Shown piece by piece: positions 1 to 8,393 of a DNA stretch of 34,220 nucleotides. The stretch is from Schleiferilactobacillus harbinensis DSM 16991 (GTDB lineage: Bacteria; Bacillota; Bacilli; Lactobacillales; Lactobacillaceae). The position numbers were made by a program, and so were the translations under genes. Numbering within the stretch: the stretch's first letter is position 1; each line of letters opens with the position of its first letter. A model generated the notes under the pieces. That model saw only the letters and a list, made by a program, of their open reading frames with translations, did no database searches and was not told where the DNA came from. Where the stretch lies: assembly GCF_000425885.1 (NCBI RefSeq), contig NZ_AUEH01000036.1:1-34220 (forward strand). The letters are read 5' to 3'.

Positions 1-259
1 CAGATACAGCTTTGAAGATCTGCTCAAACACGCCCGCGTCAACCCACAACCGGAACCGACTGTAGATTGTCTTCCAGGGGCCGTAACGCTCGGGCAAATC
101 CCGCCAAGCTGCACCGCTGCGAATAAGCCATAATGTGGCGTTAAAAGCAGTACGATTGTCGACCTTAGGCGGTCGGCCGCGCGTTGACCGCTTTGGAAAC
201 AGATCAGCGATCCGTTCCCACTGTTCGTCGGTTACTTCATAACGTTTGGGTATAACCAT
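1..259 (-). CDS. IS5-family transposase, N-terminal part (partial)
   Basis: The reading frame starts at ATG 259 and is open to the window edge (about 86 codons). The protein begins MVIPKRYEVTDEQWERIADL and continues through GRPPKVDNR, an LWLIRSGAAWRDLPERYG block and YSRFRLWVDAGVFEQIF. This is the N-terminal domain (DUF4096-like) of IS5/IS427-group transposases, often encoded as a separate first ORF joined to the DDE part by frameshifting. The catalytic DDE residues would lie further left, outside the window. Function: cut-and-paste transposition of its own element. The family assignment is secure; whether the element is complete or active cannot be seen. Confidence 0.85.
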   Translation of the reverse strand, partial: MVIPKRYEVTDEQWERIADLFPKRSTRGRPPKVDNRTAFNATLWLIRSGAAWRDLPERYGPWKTIYSRFRLWVDAGVFEQIFKAVS

Positions 260-323
260 CCTGCACACTCCGTTTTGTTTTTAACAAGAAGTATACAGGA
301 TTTCGGGATTTTCAGACACTCCC
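1..323 (-). mobile_element. IS5-family insertion sequence, one end (runs off window)
   Basis: The first 323 bases hold the 5' part of an IS5-type transposase reading leftward, preceded by a non-coding end. The outer boundary is placed at the element-like terminus GGGAGTGTCTGAAAATCCCG (minus strand, 304-323), which resembles the terminal repeats of IS5/IS427-group elements. The other end is outside the window, so neither the inverted repeat nor a target duplication can be verified. The terminus lies only 8 bp beyond the stop codon of the ABC ATPase gene, so the insertion has separated that gene from whatever followed it. Confidence 0.75.
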
Positions 324-331
324 TAAATAGT

Positions 332-1183
332 TTAAAAATACAAGGCTTCAGTCCCCTGACGGGTGGCCACCGCATCCAGAATCGCGTGGGCCGTACCTTG
401 CAGCTTAGTCCGGAGGGCTGCCATTTCTGCTGGCGGTACCGTCACCGTCGCCTTGGTAGGCGTGAGCAGCTGCACTTGCTCTGCATCCAGGAGCGTCGTC
501 AGGAAGCGGGCATCGGGCAGCACCACCGTGTATGTGGTCGTCGGCGCTAATGTCGTGATCGGCACCAGCTTGCCGCGCACCAGAAAGACAACATTATCCG
601 TCAGCCGATCGACTTCGCTCAAATCATGGGAAGAAAAAATGATCGTGCTGCCCTGATTATTCAGCCGCTGCAAGGCATTCCGCAGACTCTGGACCGCCTT
701 AGGATCCAAGCCGTTCACTGGCTCATCCAGCATCACCAGCTTGGGCGCCGGCAGCAGGGCCAGCGTGATCAGCAGTAATTGCTTCATCCCCAGGGAATAG
801 GTCTTTACTTTTTTCTGCGAAAATTGGCCGATACCAAACTCCCCAACGACTTGCTCGACCCGCTCTGCTGCCAGATGGTAACTGCGCTGAATCAGATCAA
901 TGTGGTCCTGCCCGGTCATGTTCATAAACAAGGTATTGTCGCCCTGCATATAGGTCATGTCGGTGTACAGCATCTGATCCGTATGCGGGCGGTCCAGCAC
1001 CGTGACCGTCCCGCTGTCCACGCGGCCCAGATTGGCAATAATATCCATCAAAGTCGTTTTGCCGCTGCCATTGGGCGCGACTAACGCCATAATGGTGGGC
1101 GTATCGATGGTGAAATCAACATGATCCAAAATCTGCTGCGGGCCAAAGGATTTCGTGACCTGCTGTAAAGCCAAGATACTCAT
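332..1183 (-). CDS. ABC transporter ATP-binding protein (ABC-2 exporter type)
   Basis: A 283-residue ATPase. Walker A is APNGSGKTT (about residues 36-44), the ABC signature is YSLGMKQ, Walker B is LVMLDEP, and an H-loop is seen in IIFSSHDLSE. About 80 residues after the nucleotide-binding domain form the usual C-terminal extension of ABC-2 (CcmA/DrrA-like) export ATPases. The chosen ATG at 1183 overlaps the stop of the upstream DUF3324 gene as ATGA, indicating translational coupling; an in-frame extension upstream has no family similarity. A membrane permease would be expected next, but the gene is followed after 8 bp by an IS end, so the partner is displaced or lost. Substrate unknown. The coupling suggests a role linked to the cell-surface DUF916/DUF3324 protein (inference). 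Confidence 0.88.
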   Translation of the reverse strand: MSILALQQVTKSFGPQQILDHVDFTIDTPTIMALVAPNGSGKTTLMDIIANLGRVDSGTVTVLDRPHTDQMLYTDMTYMQGDNTLFMNMTGQDHIDLIQRSYHLAAERVEQVVGEFGIGQFSQKKVKTYSLGMKQLLLITLALLPAPKLVMLDEPVNGLDPKAVQSLRNALQRLNNQGSTIIFSSHDLSEVDRLTDNVVFLVRGKLVPITTLAPTTTYTVVLPDARFLTTLLDAEQVQLLTPTKATVTVPPAEMAALRTKLQGTAHAILDAVATRQGTEALYF

Positions 1184-2179
1184 TGTGCCGCCTCCCTGCG
1201 TCTGCGCCGAATATGGTGCACTGCAAAAATCAAAGCAATCACCACTACCCCGCCAACCGCAATACCCATCAGCCATCGCTGAATCAGGACCTGCGTTTGC
1301 AATTCCGCTTTGCTGGCCGCCGTCGCCAAACGCCGGTCCACCGTCACGGCAAATGTCTGCTGCTTAACCGTTTTGTTCTTTTGCCGAGCGGCCATCGTTA
1401 CGACATACTTGCCCATCCTGAGGTCAGCATGGGGAATGAAGAAAGTAAAGTTGGAGTGCGGCGCCATTTTAATCCGTTTAAGCGTCCGGCGCCGCGGCTG
1501 TATCGCTTGGTCCACGGCCCGGATGTCGCCGGTAATTGACTGGGCGGCAAAAATATTGCCGACGTGGTTGGCGACATCCACCGTAATGCCGTCCCGGCCG
1601 TTGTATTCACCGGCCGCGGCTTGGGTAAAATCAACGCGGGCCTGGGGCAATGGTGCCGCGCTAGTACGCACTTGAATATTGGTACTAAATGTTGTCCCGC
1701 CACCGCCAATTAACGTGTTGATATTCGCCACACCTACAGAAATTGATCCAACAATTAACGCCGATGCGGGTTGCTCTGCCGCCGGAATCGCCACAGTGAA
1801 GGGGAAGTCTTTAGTCTCCCGCGGCCATCGGCACCCTTTCCTTGGGCAGACCGCTAACAATCTTTGGCCAGCTGAGGGCATTGTCCAAGGGCGTGCGTTT
1901 AACCGTGTGTTGATCATCAAGCTGACCAAAATCGTTGGTCAGTGCGGCATCGACGCCGATATCAATATGTGTATCCTGATCACCATTGGTGACCCGGACA
2001 ATCATTTTTCTCTGAGTACCTGGTCTGACCAGCACGGGACCAACCACTTCGCGTTGGCTGTCGGCGTACAGGACCTGAGAAAGACTAATGTCGGCCGCTT
2101 GCGCAGACCGCGGCAGCAGCATGAACGCCGCTAAGATAATTATCCAAACACCGGTAATGATGCATTGCTTGCGCTTCAT
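1180..2179 (-). pseudogene. DUF916/DUF3324 WxL-associated surface protein, frameshifted
   Basis: Two frames together make one protein. Residues 1-122 (ATG 2179, ribosome site GGGGAGGA) give a signal peptide ending ..RSAQAA and a DUF916-like domain (VRPGTQRKMIVRVTN), stopping at TAA 1811. The second frame resumes at TKDFPFTV and carries a DUF3324-like domain (KMAPHSNFTFFIPHADLRMG), one C-terminal transmembrane helix (WLMGIAVGGVVVIALIFAV) and an arginine-rich tail. Removing one G from the GGG at 1818-1820 restores a single 332-residue frame (999 nt), the usual architecture of proteins encoded in WxL clusters that bind WxL and other surface proteins at the Gram-positive cell wall. No WxL gene is visible nearby. 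The break may be a real null, a phase switch or a sequencing error. The stop overlaps the ABC ATPase start (ATGA). Confidence 0.8.
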
Positions 2180-2242
2180 CTGCTCAATCCTCCCCGGTCC
2201 CAGTTGGTGTATACCCTTACTTAATATATTTACGGTATCACA

Positions 2243-2250
2243 CCCCCCCC
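2243..2250. repeat. Homopolymer tract C8/G8 upstream of the DUF916 gene
   Basis: Eight consecutive C on the plus strand (G8 in the sense of the downstream gene) lie about 65 bp before the DUF916/DUF3324 start codon, within the likely promoter region. On the minus strand TTGTAA lies just upstream of the tract and AT-rich hexamers (TATATT, 2223-2228) just downstream. The tract itself is seen; a regulatory role is only a possibility. Confidence 0.5.
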
Positions 2251-2259
2251 ATTTTTACA

Positions 2260-2288
2260 AAATAAAATAGCCGGCAAGCCGCACCGGC
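2260..2288 (-). terminator. Weak Rho-independent terminator after the small membrane protein gene
   Basis: On the minus strand GCCGG - 9 nt - CCGGC is followed by TATTTTATTTT. It lies about 45 bp after the stop of the 68-residue membrane protein and before the DUF916 gene. The short 5-bp stem makes this a modest call. Confidence 0.5.
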
Positions 2289-2334
2289 GTATTACTATTC
2301 TCTCAGTCAACATTTGACAGCAGGACACCTAACG

Positions 2335-2541
2335 CTAAAACGGTCCGAACGACCCAACCGCCGCACTGATCCCGACCGCCACCAAAATAATACCGAAGGC
2401 CAGTCCGCCATACAGAGCCAGCGGCATGAATGGCGATATATCCTTACCACCGCTGGTTTTAATCTTCCGAAAAGTCCGATACGCAATATAGATCTGAATC
2501 AAACCAATCAAAATGAACAGACCGCCAATTAGAATTGACAT
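2335..2541 (-). CDS. Small two-helix membrane protein, unknown function
   Basis: A 68-residue protein starting MSILIGGLFILIGLIQIYIA at ATG 2541, which has a good GGGGGAGG ribosome site 8-9 bases upstream; the upstream in-frame extension overlaps the previous gene and is not plausible. Helix 1 spans about residues 2-20, followed by a basic linker (YRTFRKIKTSGGKD) and a second hydrophobic helix (LALYGGLAFGIILVAVGI). I do not recognise a family. It follows the 265-residue membrane protein gene after a 40-bp gap on the same strand and shares its downstream terminator, so the two are probably co-transcribed. Confidence 0.7.
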   Translation of the reverse strand: MSILIGGLFILIGLIQIYIAYRTFRKIKTSGGKDISPFMPLALYGGLAFGIILVAVGISAAVGSFGPF

Positions 2542-2581
2542 GATGATTTTCCTCCCCCTTTGAGTGCCGCTGAAAACCGTC

Positions 2582-3379
2582 TTATTGAAGCCGCACTGCG
2601 AAACCATGACCCGGATAACTAGCTTGAACTTTCGCCCGATCACCCAAAGCGTCATTCAATTCGGTGCGCAGCTCATCCACATTGATGCCTAAGTTGGTCA
2701 CCGTGAAATAATAGGCATTCTTCCGACGCGTCACCAACCGAAAATTGCCATCGCCCACAGCCTGGGCTACTTGGGAGGTCACTTCTTGATCAGTCAGCAT
2801 GTCCGGTTTCAAGATAGTGATGACGACATAGAACGGCGTCATTACCGCTTGATTCCCGCTCAAAAACAGGCCATTATTCACTGCCCGGAACAACCGCCAA
2901 ATGCCCAGAGCCAGCACCCCAAGGGCGGCCAGTACAGCCAGAATATAAACGATCACCGCCGGCCCGACCGGCGGCACCAGCATCGCTAAGCCAATGATCC
3001 CTGCCGCCAAAACAAAGAACCCAAGACCGCCGAATTCCTGACGCACGATCCCTTGCCGCATGTAGTCGAGATAGTCCATGTAGGCGTCTTCCCCCGGCTG
3101 GACGGTCAAGTCTTCCGGCCGCATCGTCGCTGGCACATACAAATAATGCAAGAACAATTTGGGCTGCAATCGCACCGTCGTTACGTGCCCGCCGGCATAG
3201 CCGGTGTTCAAGGTGCTTTCGTGGGAAACAAACAAGTACACCTGTTGCGGCTCAGCGACTTTCGCAAACTGCCGAAAGTTCCCCCGCTGGCGCTGCAGCA
3301 CATACCCCTCTTGAGCAAATCGATTCATATACTCAATTTCTGCCTCTAAACGCGCATTGCGCGGATAATATCGCCACAT
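2582..3379 (-). CDS. Uncharacterised two-helix membrane protein
   Basis: A 265-residue protein. The N-terminal soluble half (residues 1-115) includes EIEYMNRFAQEGYVLQ and FVSHES. Two adjacent transmembrane helices follow at about 120-165 (FFVLAAGIIGLAMLVPPVG and VIVYILAVLAALGVLALGI), then a soluble C-terminal domain (about 185-265). The 'N-terminal amphipathic segment plus two helices' layout is reminiscent of DUF2812-type proteins, but I am not certain. ATG 3379 is chosen over the adjacent GTG 3382 because of spacing to AGAAGTGAG. The region upstream contains a conspicuous CCATGGG/CCCATGG inverted repeat that may be an operator. Function unknown. Confidence 0.72.
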   Translation of the reverse strand: MWRYYPRNARLEAEIEYMNRFAQEGYVLQRQRGNFRQFAKVAEPQQVYLFVSHESTLNTGYAGGHVTTVRLQPKLFLHYLYVPATMRPEDLTVQPGEDAYMDYLDYMRQGIVRQEFGGLGFFVLAAGIIGLAMLVPPVGPAVIVYILAVLAALGVLALGIWRLFRAVNNGLFLSGNQAVMTPFYVVITILKPDMLTDQEVTSQVAQAVGDGNFRLVTRRKNAYYFTVTNLGINVDELRTELNDALGDRAKVQASYPGHGFAVRLQ

Positions 3380-3416
3380 CACAGCTCACTTCTTTCGTGT
3401 AAGGCTTTGCAATATA

Positions 3417-3438
3417 CCATGGGTATCCAATCCCATGG
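3417..3438. promoter_or_regulatory. Inverted repeat CCATGGG-N8-CCCATGG, possible operator
   Basis: CCATGGG (3417-3423) and CCCATGG (3432-3438) form a perfect 7-bp inverted repeat with 8-bp spacing, extended imperfectly by ATA on the left and ATAT on the right. It lies about 38 bp upstream of the start of the two-helix membrane protein gene and after the PTS terminator, in the expected promoter interval. There is no U-tract, so it is not a terminator. Dyad geometry fits a dimeric repressor site (inference). Confidence 0.45.
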
Positions 3439-3459
3439 ATATCATACCACATATGTTGA

Positions 3460-3505
3460 GAAAAAAAGCTTTGGAACCACCGAATATTCGGTGATGCCAA
3501 AGCTT
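3460..3505 (-). terminator. Rho-independent terminator of the PTS EIIC gene
   Basis: On the minus strand AAGCTTTGG pairs with CCAAAGCTT, and inside it CACCGAATATTCGGTG forms a second stem; the hairpin is followed directly by a TTTTTTT run. It begins 18 bp after the EIIC stop codon. Confidence 0.92.
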
Positions 3506-3522
3506 ATTAAAATCGTGTTGCG

Positions 3523-4875
3523 CTAAGCGTTCTTCTTGGCTGCTTCCTCAGCGGCTAAGTTAGCTTGTTCTTCTGCATACATCTGTTTGTCCATCCGACG
3601 CGCGAACGGCAGATAGATGAAGAAGGTCATAACCAGCATCAATGCCTGCCAAGCAGCAGTCTTCCAACTTGCGCCGACCAAGAATCCAGAAATGATTGGC
3701 GGCGTTGTCCAAGGCGGCATAAACCCAGTAAACAGCGGTATGATGCCCAACTTAATCGCCCAGTACGTCAAGCCCATGGAAATGGCTGGCGTGATAGCAA
3801 ATGGAATGAACATCAACGGATTCATTACGATGGGTAAACCGAATAGAATTGGTTCATTGATGTTGAATATTGCTGGGGCCACTTCCAATGCCCCTAATGA
3901 TTTCATTTGCGCCGACTTCGCGAATACAACCATGAAGATGACCAAACCGATTGTCATCCCGGAACCAGTAACAGTGCCAAATTGATCCAGCAGGGATTGC
4001 GTGACAATGTGCCCACCGTTAGCAACAGTCAGCGCCTTGCCAGACTTAAGAATACGGGCATTGTCCAAGGCATTTGCTTGCAGCAACGGTCCCATAATGC
4101 CGCCGATGATAATCGCCCCGTGAACGCCGAAGAACCACATAAATGGGATGATTAAGGCGATCACCAAGGTGCCACCGAACGAATCAGTAACCCCCTGTAA
4201 CGGTGTTTGGACAACCTTATAAATAAATTGGGTCATCGTAGTATGGCCAAACTTATCAAAGAGGATGTACACGACTTCCCACATAACAGTAATTGAAAAT
4301 GCTGGAATTAAAGCTGTGAACGAAGCTGCAACATTTGCAGGAACCTGTTCAGGCAGCTTAATCGTAATGTTCTTGCGCAAGAACCACGAATAAATCCAAC
4401 CAGTAATCAAGCCAATGATGATTGCAGCAATCATCCCTTGGCCGCCCAGCCATGTCCGGTCAATAAAACCTGACAGGTAAGACGTATCCTTAATTAGTAC
4501 CTTAGTCCCAGCCGGGTTCATGATGGCTGCTGTTGGCCGCATAACCAAAATGAAACCAACCAATGCAGTAATCCCGCCAGATAACGGCTCAAAGCCTTCG
4601 TTTTTAACCCAGGAATAGCCGATTCCCAGAACTGCGAATAACGCCATAATCCCAAACGACGCATTGTATGCTTGGTTGAACCAGGCCGACCAGCCTGTCT
4701 TCGCCATAAAGGCTGCCCAAGACGGAACTGGTAATGATGATAATAGCAAGAATACAGAACCAACCATGATGAAGGGGATGGAGAAAATCATCCCATCACG
4801 TAAAGCCATAATGGCTTTTGTGTTCACGAACTTCATCACAGGAGGCAGTATTTTGTTGTTAACAAAATCGTTCAT
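3523..4875 (-). CDS. PTS lactose/cellobiose-family EIIC permease (orphan)
   Basis: A 450-residue polytopic membrane protein of the lactose/cellobiose (CelB-like) EIIC family: the membrane channel that translocates a sugar while it is phosphorylated by the partner EIIB. Family landmarks are the start MNDFVNNKILPPVMKF, FGVHGAIIIGGIMGP (about residues 255-270) and NINEPILFGLPIVMNP (about 345-360), with a lysine/glutamate-rich cytoplasmic tail. ATG 4875 has the ribosome site GGGAGGA; an in-frame extension to 4938 has none. No EIIA, EIIB or phospho-glycosidase gene is adjacent, so soluble partners must be encoded elsewhere. The GH1 phospho-beta-glucosidase 12 kb away is a candidate catabolic partner. 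A beta-glucoside or chitobiose-like substrate is typical of the family; the actual sugar is unknown. Confidence 0.9.
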   Translation of the reverse strand: MNDFVNNKILPPVMKFVNTKAIMALRDGMIFSIPFIMVGSVFLLLSSLPVPSWAAFMAKTGWSAWFNQAYNASFGIMALFAVLGIGYSWVKNEGFEPLSGGITALVGFILVMRPTAAIMNPAGTKVLIKDTSYLSGFIDRTWLGGQGMIAAIIIGLITGWIYSWFLRKNITIKLPEQVPANVAASFTALIPAFSITVMWEVVYILFDKFGHTTMTQFIYKVVQTPLQGVTDSFGGTLVIALIIPFMWFFGVHGAIIIGGIMGPLLQANALDNARILKSGKALTVANGGHIVTQSLLDQFGTVTGSGMTIGLVIFMVVFAKSAQMKSLGALEVAPAIFNINEPILFGLPIVMNPLMFIPFAITPAISMGLTYWAIKLGIIPLFTGFMPPWTTPPIISGFLVGASWKTAAWQALMLVMTFFIYLPFARRMDKQMYAEEQANLAAEEAAKKNA

Positions 4876-4937
4876 ATTGTTTTTCCTCCCAAATATTGAG
4901 TGAATTATTTCGCTTTCGTTCCCAACGAACAAATTCA

Positions 4938-4974
4938 ATTATGCCCACTGAAAACGGTTTTGTATACCGTTTAC
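4938..4974 (-). promoter_or_regulatory. Putative promoter/operator of the EIIC gene
   Basis: On the minus strand a -10-like CATAAT (4938-4943) lies about 63 bp before the EIIC start codon. Just upstream, AAACGGT (4966-4972 reversed) and ACCGTTT (4952-4958 reversed) form a 7-bp inverted repeat. Its upstream part, GTAAACGGTATAC (4962-4974), resembles LacI/CcpA-type operators and the GTAAACGTTTAC site in front of the LacI gene of this window. It is not a perfect cre (two mismatches at the end). No convincing -35 is seen. Confidence 0.45.
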
Positions 4975-5074
4975 ATGGTTGAAGGAACAAAGTCATGGAA
5001 TAAAAACAAACATGTCAGTTGATACCGGTTTCTTAGTGCACCAATCACTGTTCACGTATACACAAAGAAGAGAT

Positions 5075-5114
5075 AAAAAAACACCCACCGCCGTCTTGCG
5101 ATGACGGATGGGTG
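5075..5114 (-). terminator. Rho-independent terminator of the hydroxyisocaproate dehydrogenase gene
   Basis: On the minus strand CACCCatCCGTC pairs with GACGGcggtGGGTG and is followed by TTTTTTT. It starts 9 bp after the stop codon of the dehydrogenase gene. Confidence 0.9.
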
Positions 5115-5123
5115 CCTAGACCG

Positions 5124-6038
5124 CTAATCCAAAGCGTGTAACTTCGCCAGATTCTCTTTGATTGTATCGGCGGAATGGGCGTATTGGTTTACTTCATCGC
5201 CGGTCAAATGCATCGGCGGATTACTGATAACACCAGCTCGGCCAATCATGGTCGGATGGCCAATGCTCACGCCGTACTGGGGGTCGTAAGACGAGCACGG
5301 GAAAATCCGGCCGGCATCGCTCATCACCGCCAGGGCCATTTCACAAGCAATCGTCGCGATGCCGAAGTTGGTGTAGTGCTTGGCGTTGAAAATCTGCCAG
5401 CCGCCGAGCCGGGCAGCCTCGGCTAAGTCCTTTTCCTTGAAGTCCGGTGAGGCCTTCACGGGCTCGTTGTTCACCCGGACGGTCGACCAGGCGGTGAATT
5501 GGGATTCGCCATGTTCGCCAAGGTTGAAGCCGCGGACATCAGCAACGTTGACGTTCATGGCTTCAGCCACTGCCCGCCGCATCCGGTAAGTATCCAAGGC
5601 GGTCCCGGTACCGATGATCTGGTTCCGGTGCAGGTCCAGCTTTTCTTGCCAGTAGGTCACCGCCACGTCACAGGGATTGCTGATGTCGATGAGCACACCG
5701 TGGAAGCCGGCAGCGGTCAGCTTCGGGGCAGCATCATCAATGGCGGCCTTCGTCGTCTTGATTTCCGAATTGCGGTCACCATCCTTGATCACGCTGATGT
5801 CGCCGCCGCTGAAGATCACGACGTCCGCATCCCGCAGCAAGCTGTAATCATTTGCTACGATGCGGGTATACGTATTCAATCCGCCCAGACTGTCTTGCAG
5901 ATCCAGCCGTTCGGCCTCCGCCCAGCCGGGTTTCGTATCAATCATCAATAATGTATCGGCCAATCCTTTGGTCACAATATTGAAACTGGTCGTCACGCCA
6001 ACGTGACCAATCCCGATGACACCAATCGTTCTTGCCAT
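5124..6038 (-). CDS. L-2-hydroxyisocaproate dehydrogenase-like (LDH/MDH superfamily)
   Basis: A 304-residue NAD-dependent 2-hydroxyacid dehydrogenase. The Rossmann motif is GVIGIGHVGVTTS (residues 5-17), an acidic residue for NAD ribose lies in LLMIDTK, ISNPCDV is the conserved NP block, and NLGEHGESQFTAWSTVRV contains the catalytic His (about H176). The combination FHGVL.DISNP..V and GEHG.SQF.AWSTVRV is characteristic of the L-HicDH branch of lactobacilli, which reduces branched 2-oxo acids such as 2-oxoisocaproate, rather than of true lactate dehydrogenases. Start ATG 6038 has GAGG upstream and gives the family start MARTIGVIG. The gene is a single unit with its own -10 box and terminator. 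Substrate range cannot be read from sequence; likely in amino-acid-derived 2-oxo acid reduction and NAD recycling. Confidence 0.88.
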   Translation of the reverse strand: MARTIGVIGIGHVGVTTSFNIVTKGLADTLLMIDTKPGWAEAERLDLQDSLGGLNTYTRIVANDYSLLRDADVVIFSGGDISVIKDGDRNSEIKTTKAAIDDAAPKLTAAGFHGVLIDISNPCDVAVTYWQEKLDLHRNQIIGTGTALDTYRMRRAVAEAMNVNVADVRGFNLGEHGESQFTAWSTVRVNNEPVKASPDFKEKDLAEAARLGGWQIFNAKHYTNFGIATIACEMALAVMSDAGRIFPCSSYDPQYGVSIGHPTMIGRAGVISNPPMHLTGDEVNQYAHSADTIKENLAKLHALD

Positions 6039-6068
6039 AATGCATTCCTCTTTTCTTGCTACCACTCT

Positions 6069-6074
6069 ATTATA
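6069..6074 (-). promoter_or_regulatory. -10 box of the hydroxyisocaproate dehydrogenase gene
   Basis: A perfect TATAAT (minus strand) lies 30 bp before the dehydrogenase start codon, just beyond the stop of the TMEM175-like gene. A possible -35 is GTGACC, 15 bp upstream, inside that gene's last codons; the -35 match is poor. Confidence 0.6.
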
Positions 6075-6077
6075 CCG

Positions 6078-6665
6078 TCACTGGCCGTTGGTCACGTGCC
6101 GTTCGATCCGCCGTTCGGGCAGGACCCACAGCAATAACAGCAGTGTATCAACGATCACGGTCAAGGGCGGCCAAATCAAGGCCAAAAAGATGGCCGCCAA
6201 GTTGCCGATCATCGAAATATACGGTTTATTGTAGCCTTTCCCCACCAGTTTGCGAATCTCCGGGTTCTCCCCGTCGGCGTGGATCAGGGTCCGCACCAGC
6301 ACGAAGAACATGGCATCCATCAACAGCATCACTGTGCCAAAAAGCATCTCCGGTGCCACACTATCCACGTGGTTATCCCCCACCCAGGCGGTGGCAAACG
6401 GGAACAGCGAGATGAACAAAATAAAGATCGTATTCGCCCAGAGCACGACGCCGTCAATGGAGCGTACGATTTGGAAGAGATGGTGGTGGTTGTTCCAATA
6501 GACCGCCAGGATCAGAAATGAGGCGAGATAGATGGCAAAGGTATGCCGCAGCGACCAGAGGGCACTGAATTTTCCACTCGCCGGGGCGTGCAGTTCCAGC
6601 ACCATCACGGTAATAATAATCGCAAAAATCGCATCGGTAAAGGCTTCCATTCTTTGTTCGGGCAA
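6078..6665 (-). CDS. TMEM175-family (DUF1211) integral membrane protein
   Basis: A 195-residue membrane protein with six probable helices. The first helix carries the TMEM175 signature (RMEAFTDAIFAIIITVMVLEL, read as F-[ST]-D-A-x-F-A-I), followed by a YWNNHHHLF segment. Bacterial members of this family form potassium-selective leak channels. The start is taken as TTG 6665, six bases after a strong AGGGGAGG site; the ATG at 6653 is too far from that site and an ATG at 6701 lies before it. A -10-like TATACT lies at the end of the preceding terminator's T-run, so the gene probably has its own promoter. Channel function is inferred from family membership only. Confidence 0.85.
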   Translation of the reverse strand: MPEQRMEAFTDAIFAIIITVMVLELHAPASGKFSALWSLRHTFAIYLASFLILAVYWNNHHHLFQIVRSIDGVVLWANTIFILFISLFPFATAWVGDNHVDSVAPEMLFGTVMLLMDAMFFVLVRTLIHADGENPEIRKLVGKGYNKPYISMIGNLAAIFLALIWPPLTVIVDTLLLLLWVLPERRIERHVTNGQ

Positions 6666-6701
6666 GGTCGTCCTCCCCTTTCTAACCAACCCAGTATACA
6701 C

Positions 6702-6743
6702 AAAAACAGCCAGAAGCGGCGGCTTGATGCTCTCTTCTGACTG
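6702..6743 (-). terminator. Rho-independent terminator of the alpha-glucoside operon
   Basis: On the minus strand CAGTCAGAAG pairs with CTTCTGGCTG (9 of 10 bp), followed by TTTTTGTG. It lies 13 bp after the stop of the DexB-type gene and closes the long carbohydrate operon. Confidence 0.85.
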
Positions 6744-6755
6744 CTTGAATGACTG

Positions 6756-8384
<1,629 letters not shown>

Positions 8385-8393
8385 TCAATGACC

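Noticed and set aside
4950-4974. Perfect CcpA cre site before the EIIC gene
   Set aside because: The best alignments to the cre consensus fail at the terminal CA positions; reported only as a LacI-like inverted repeat.
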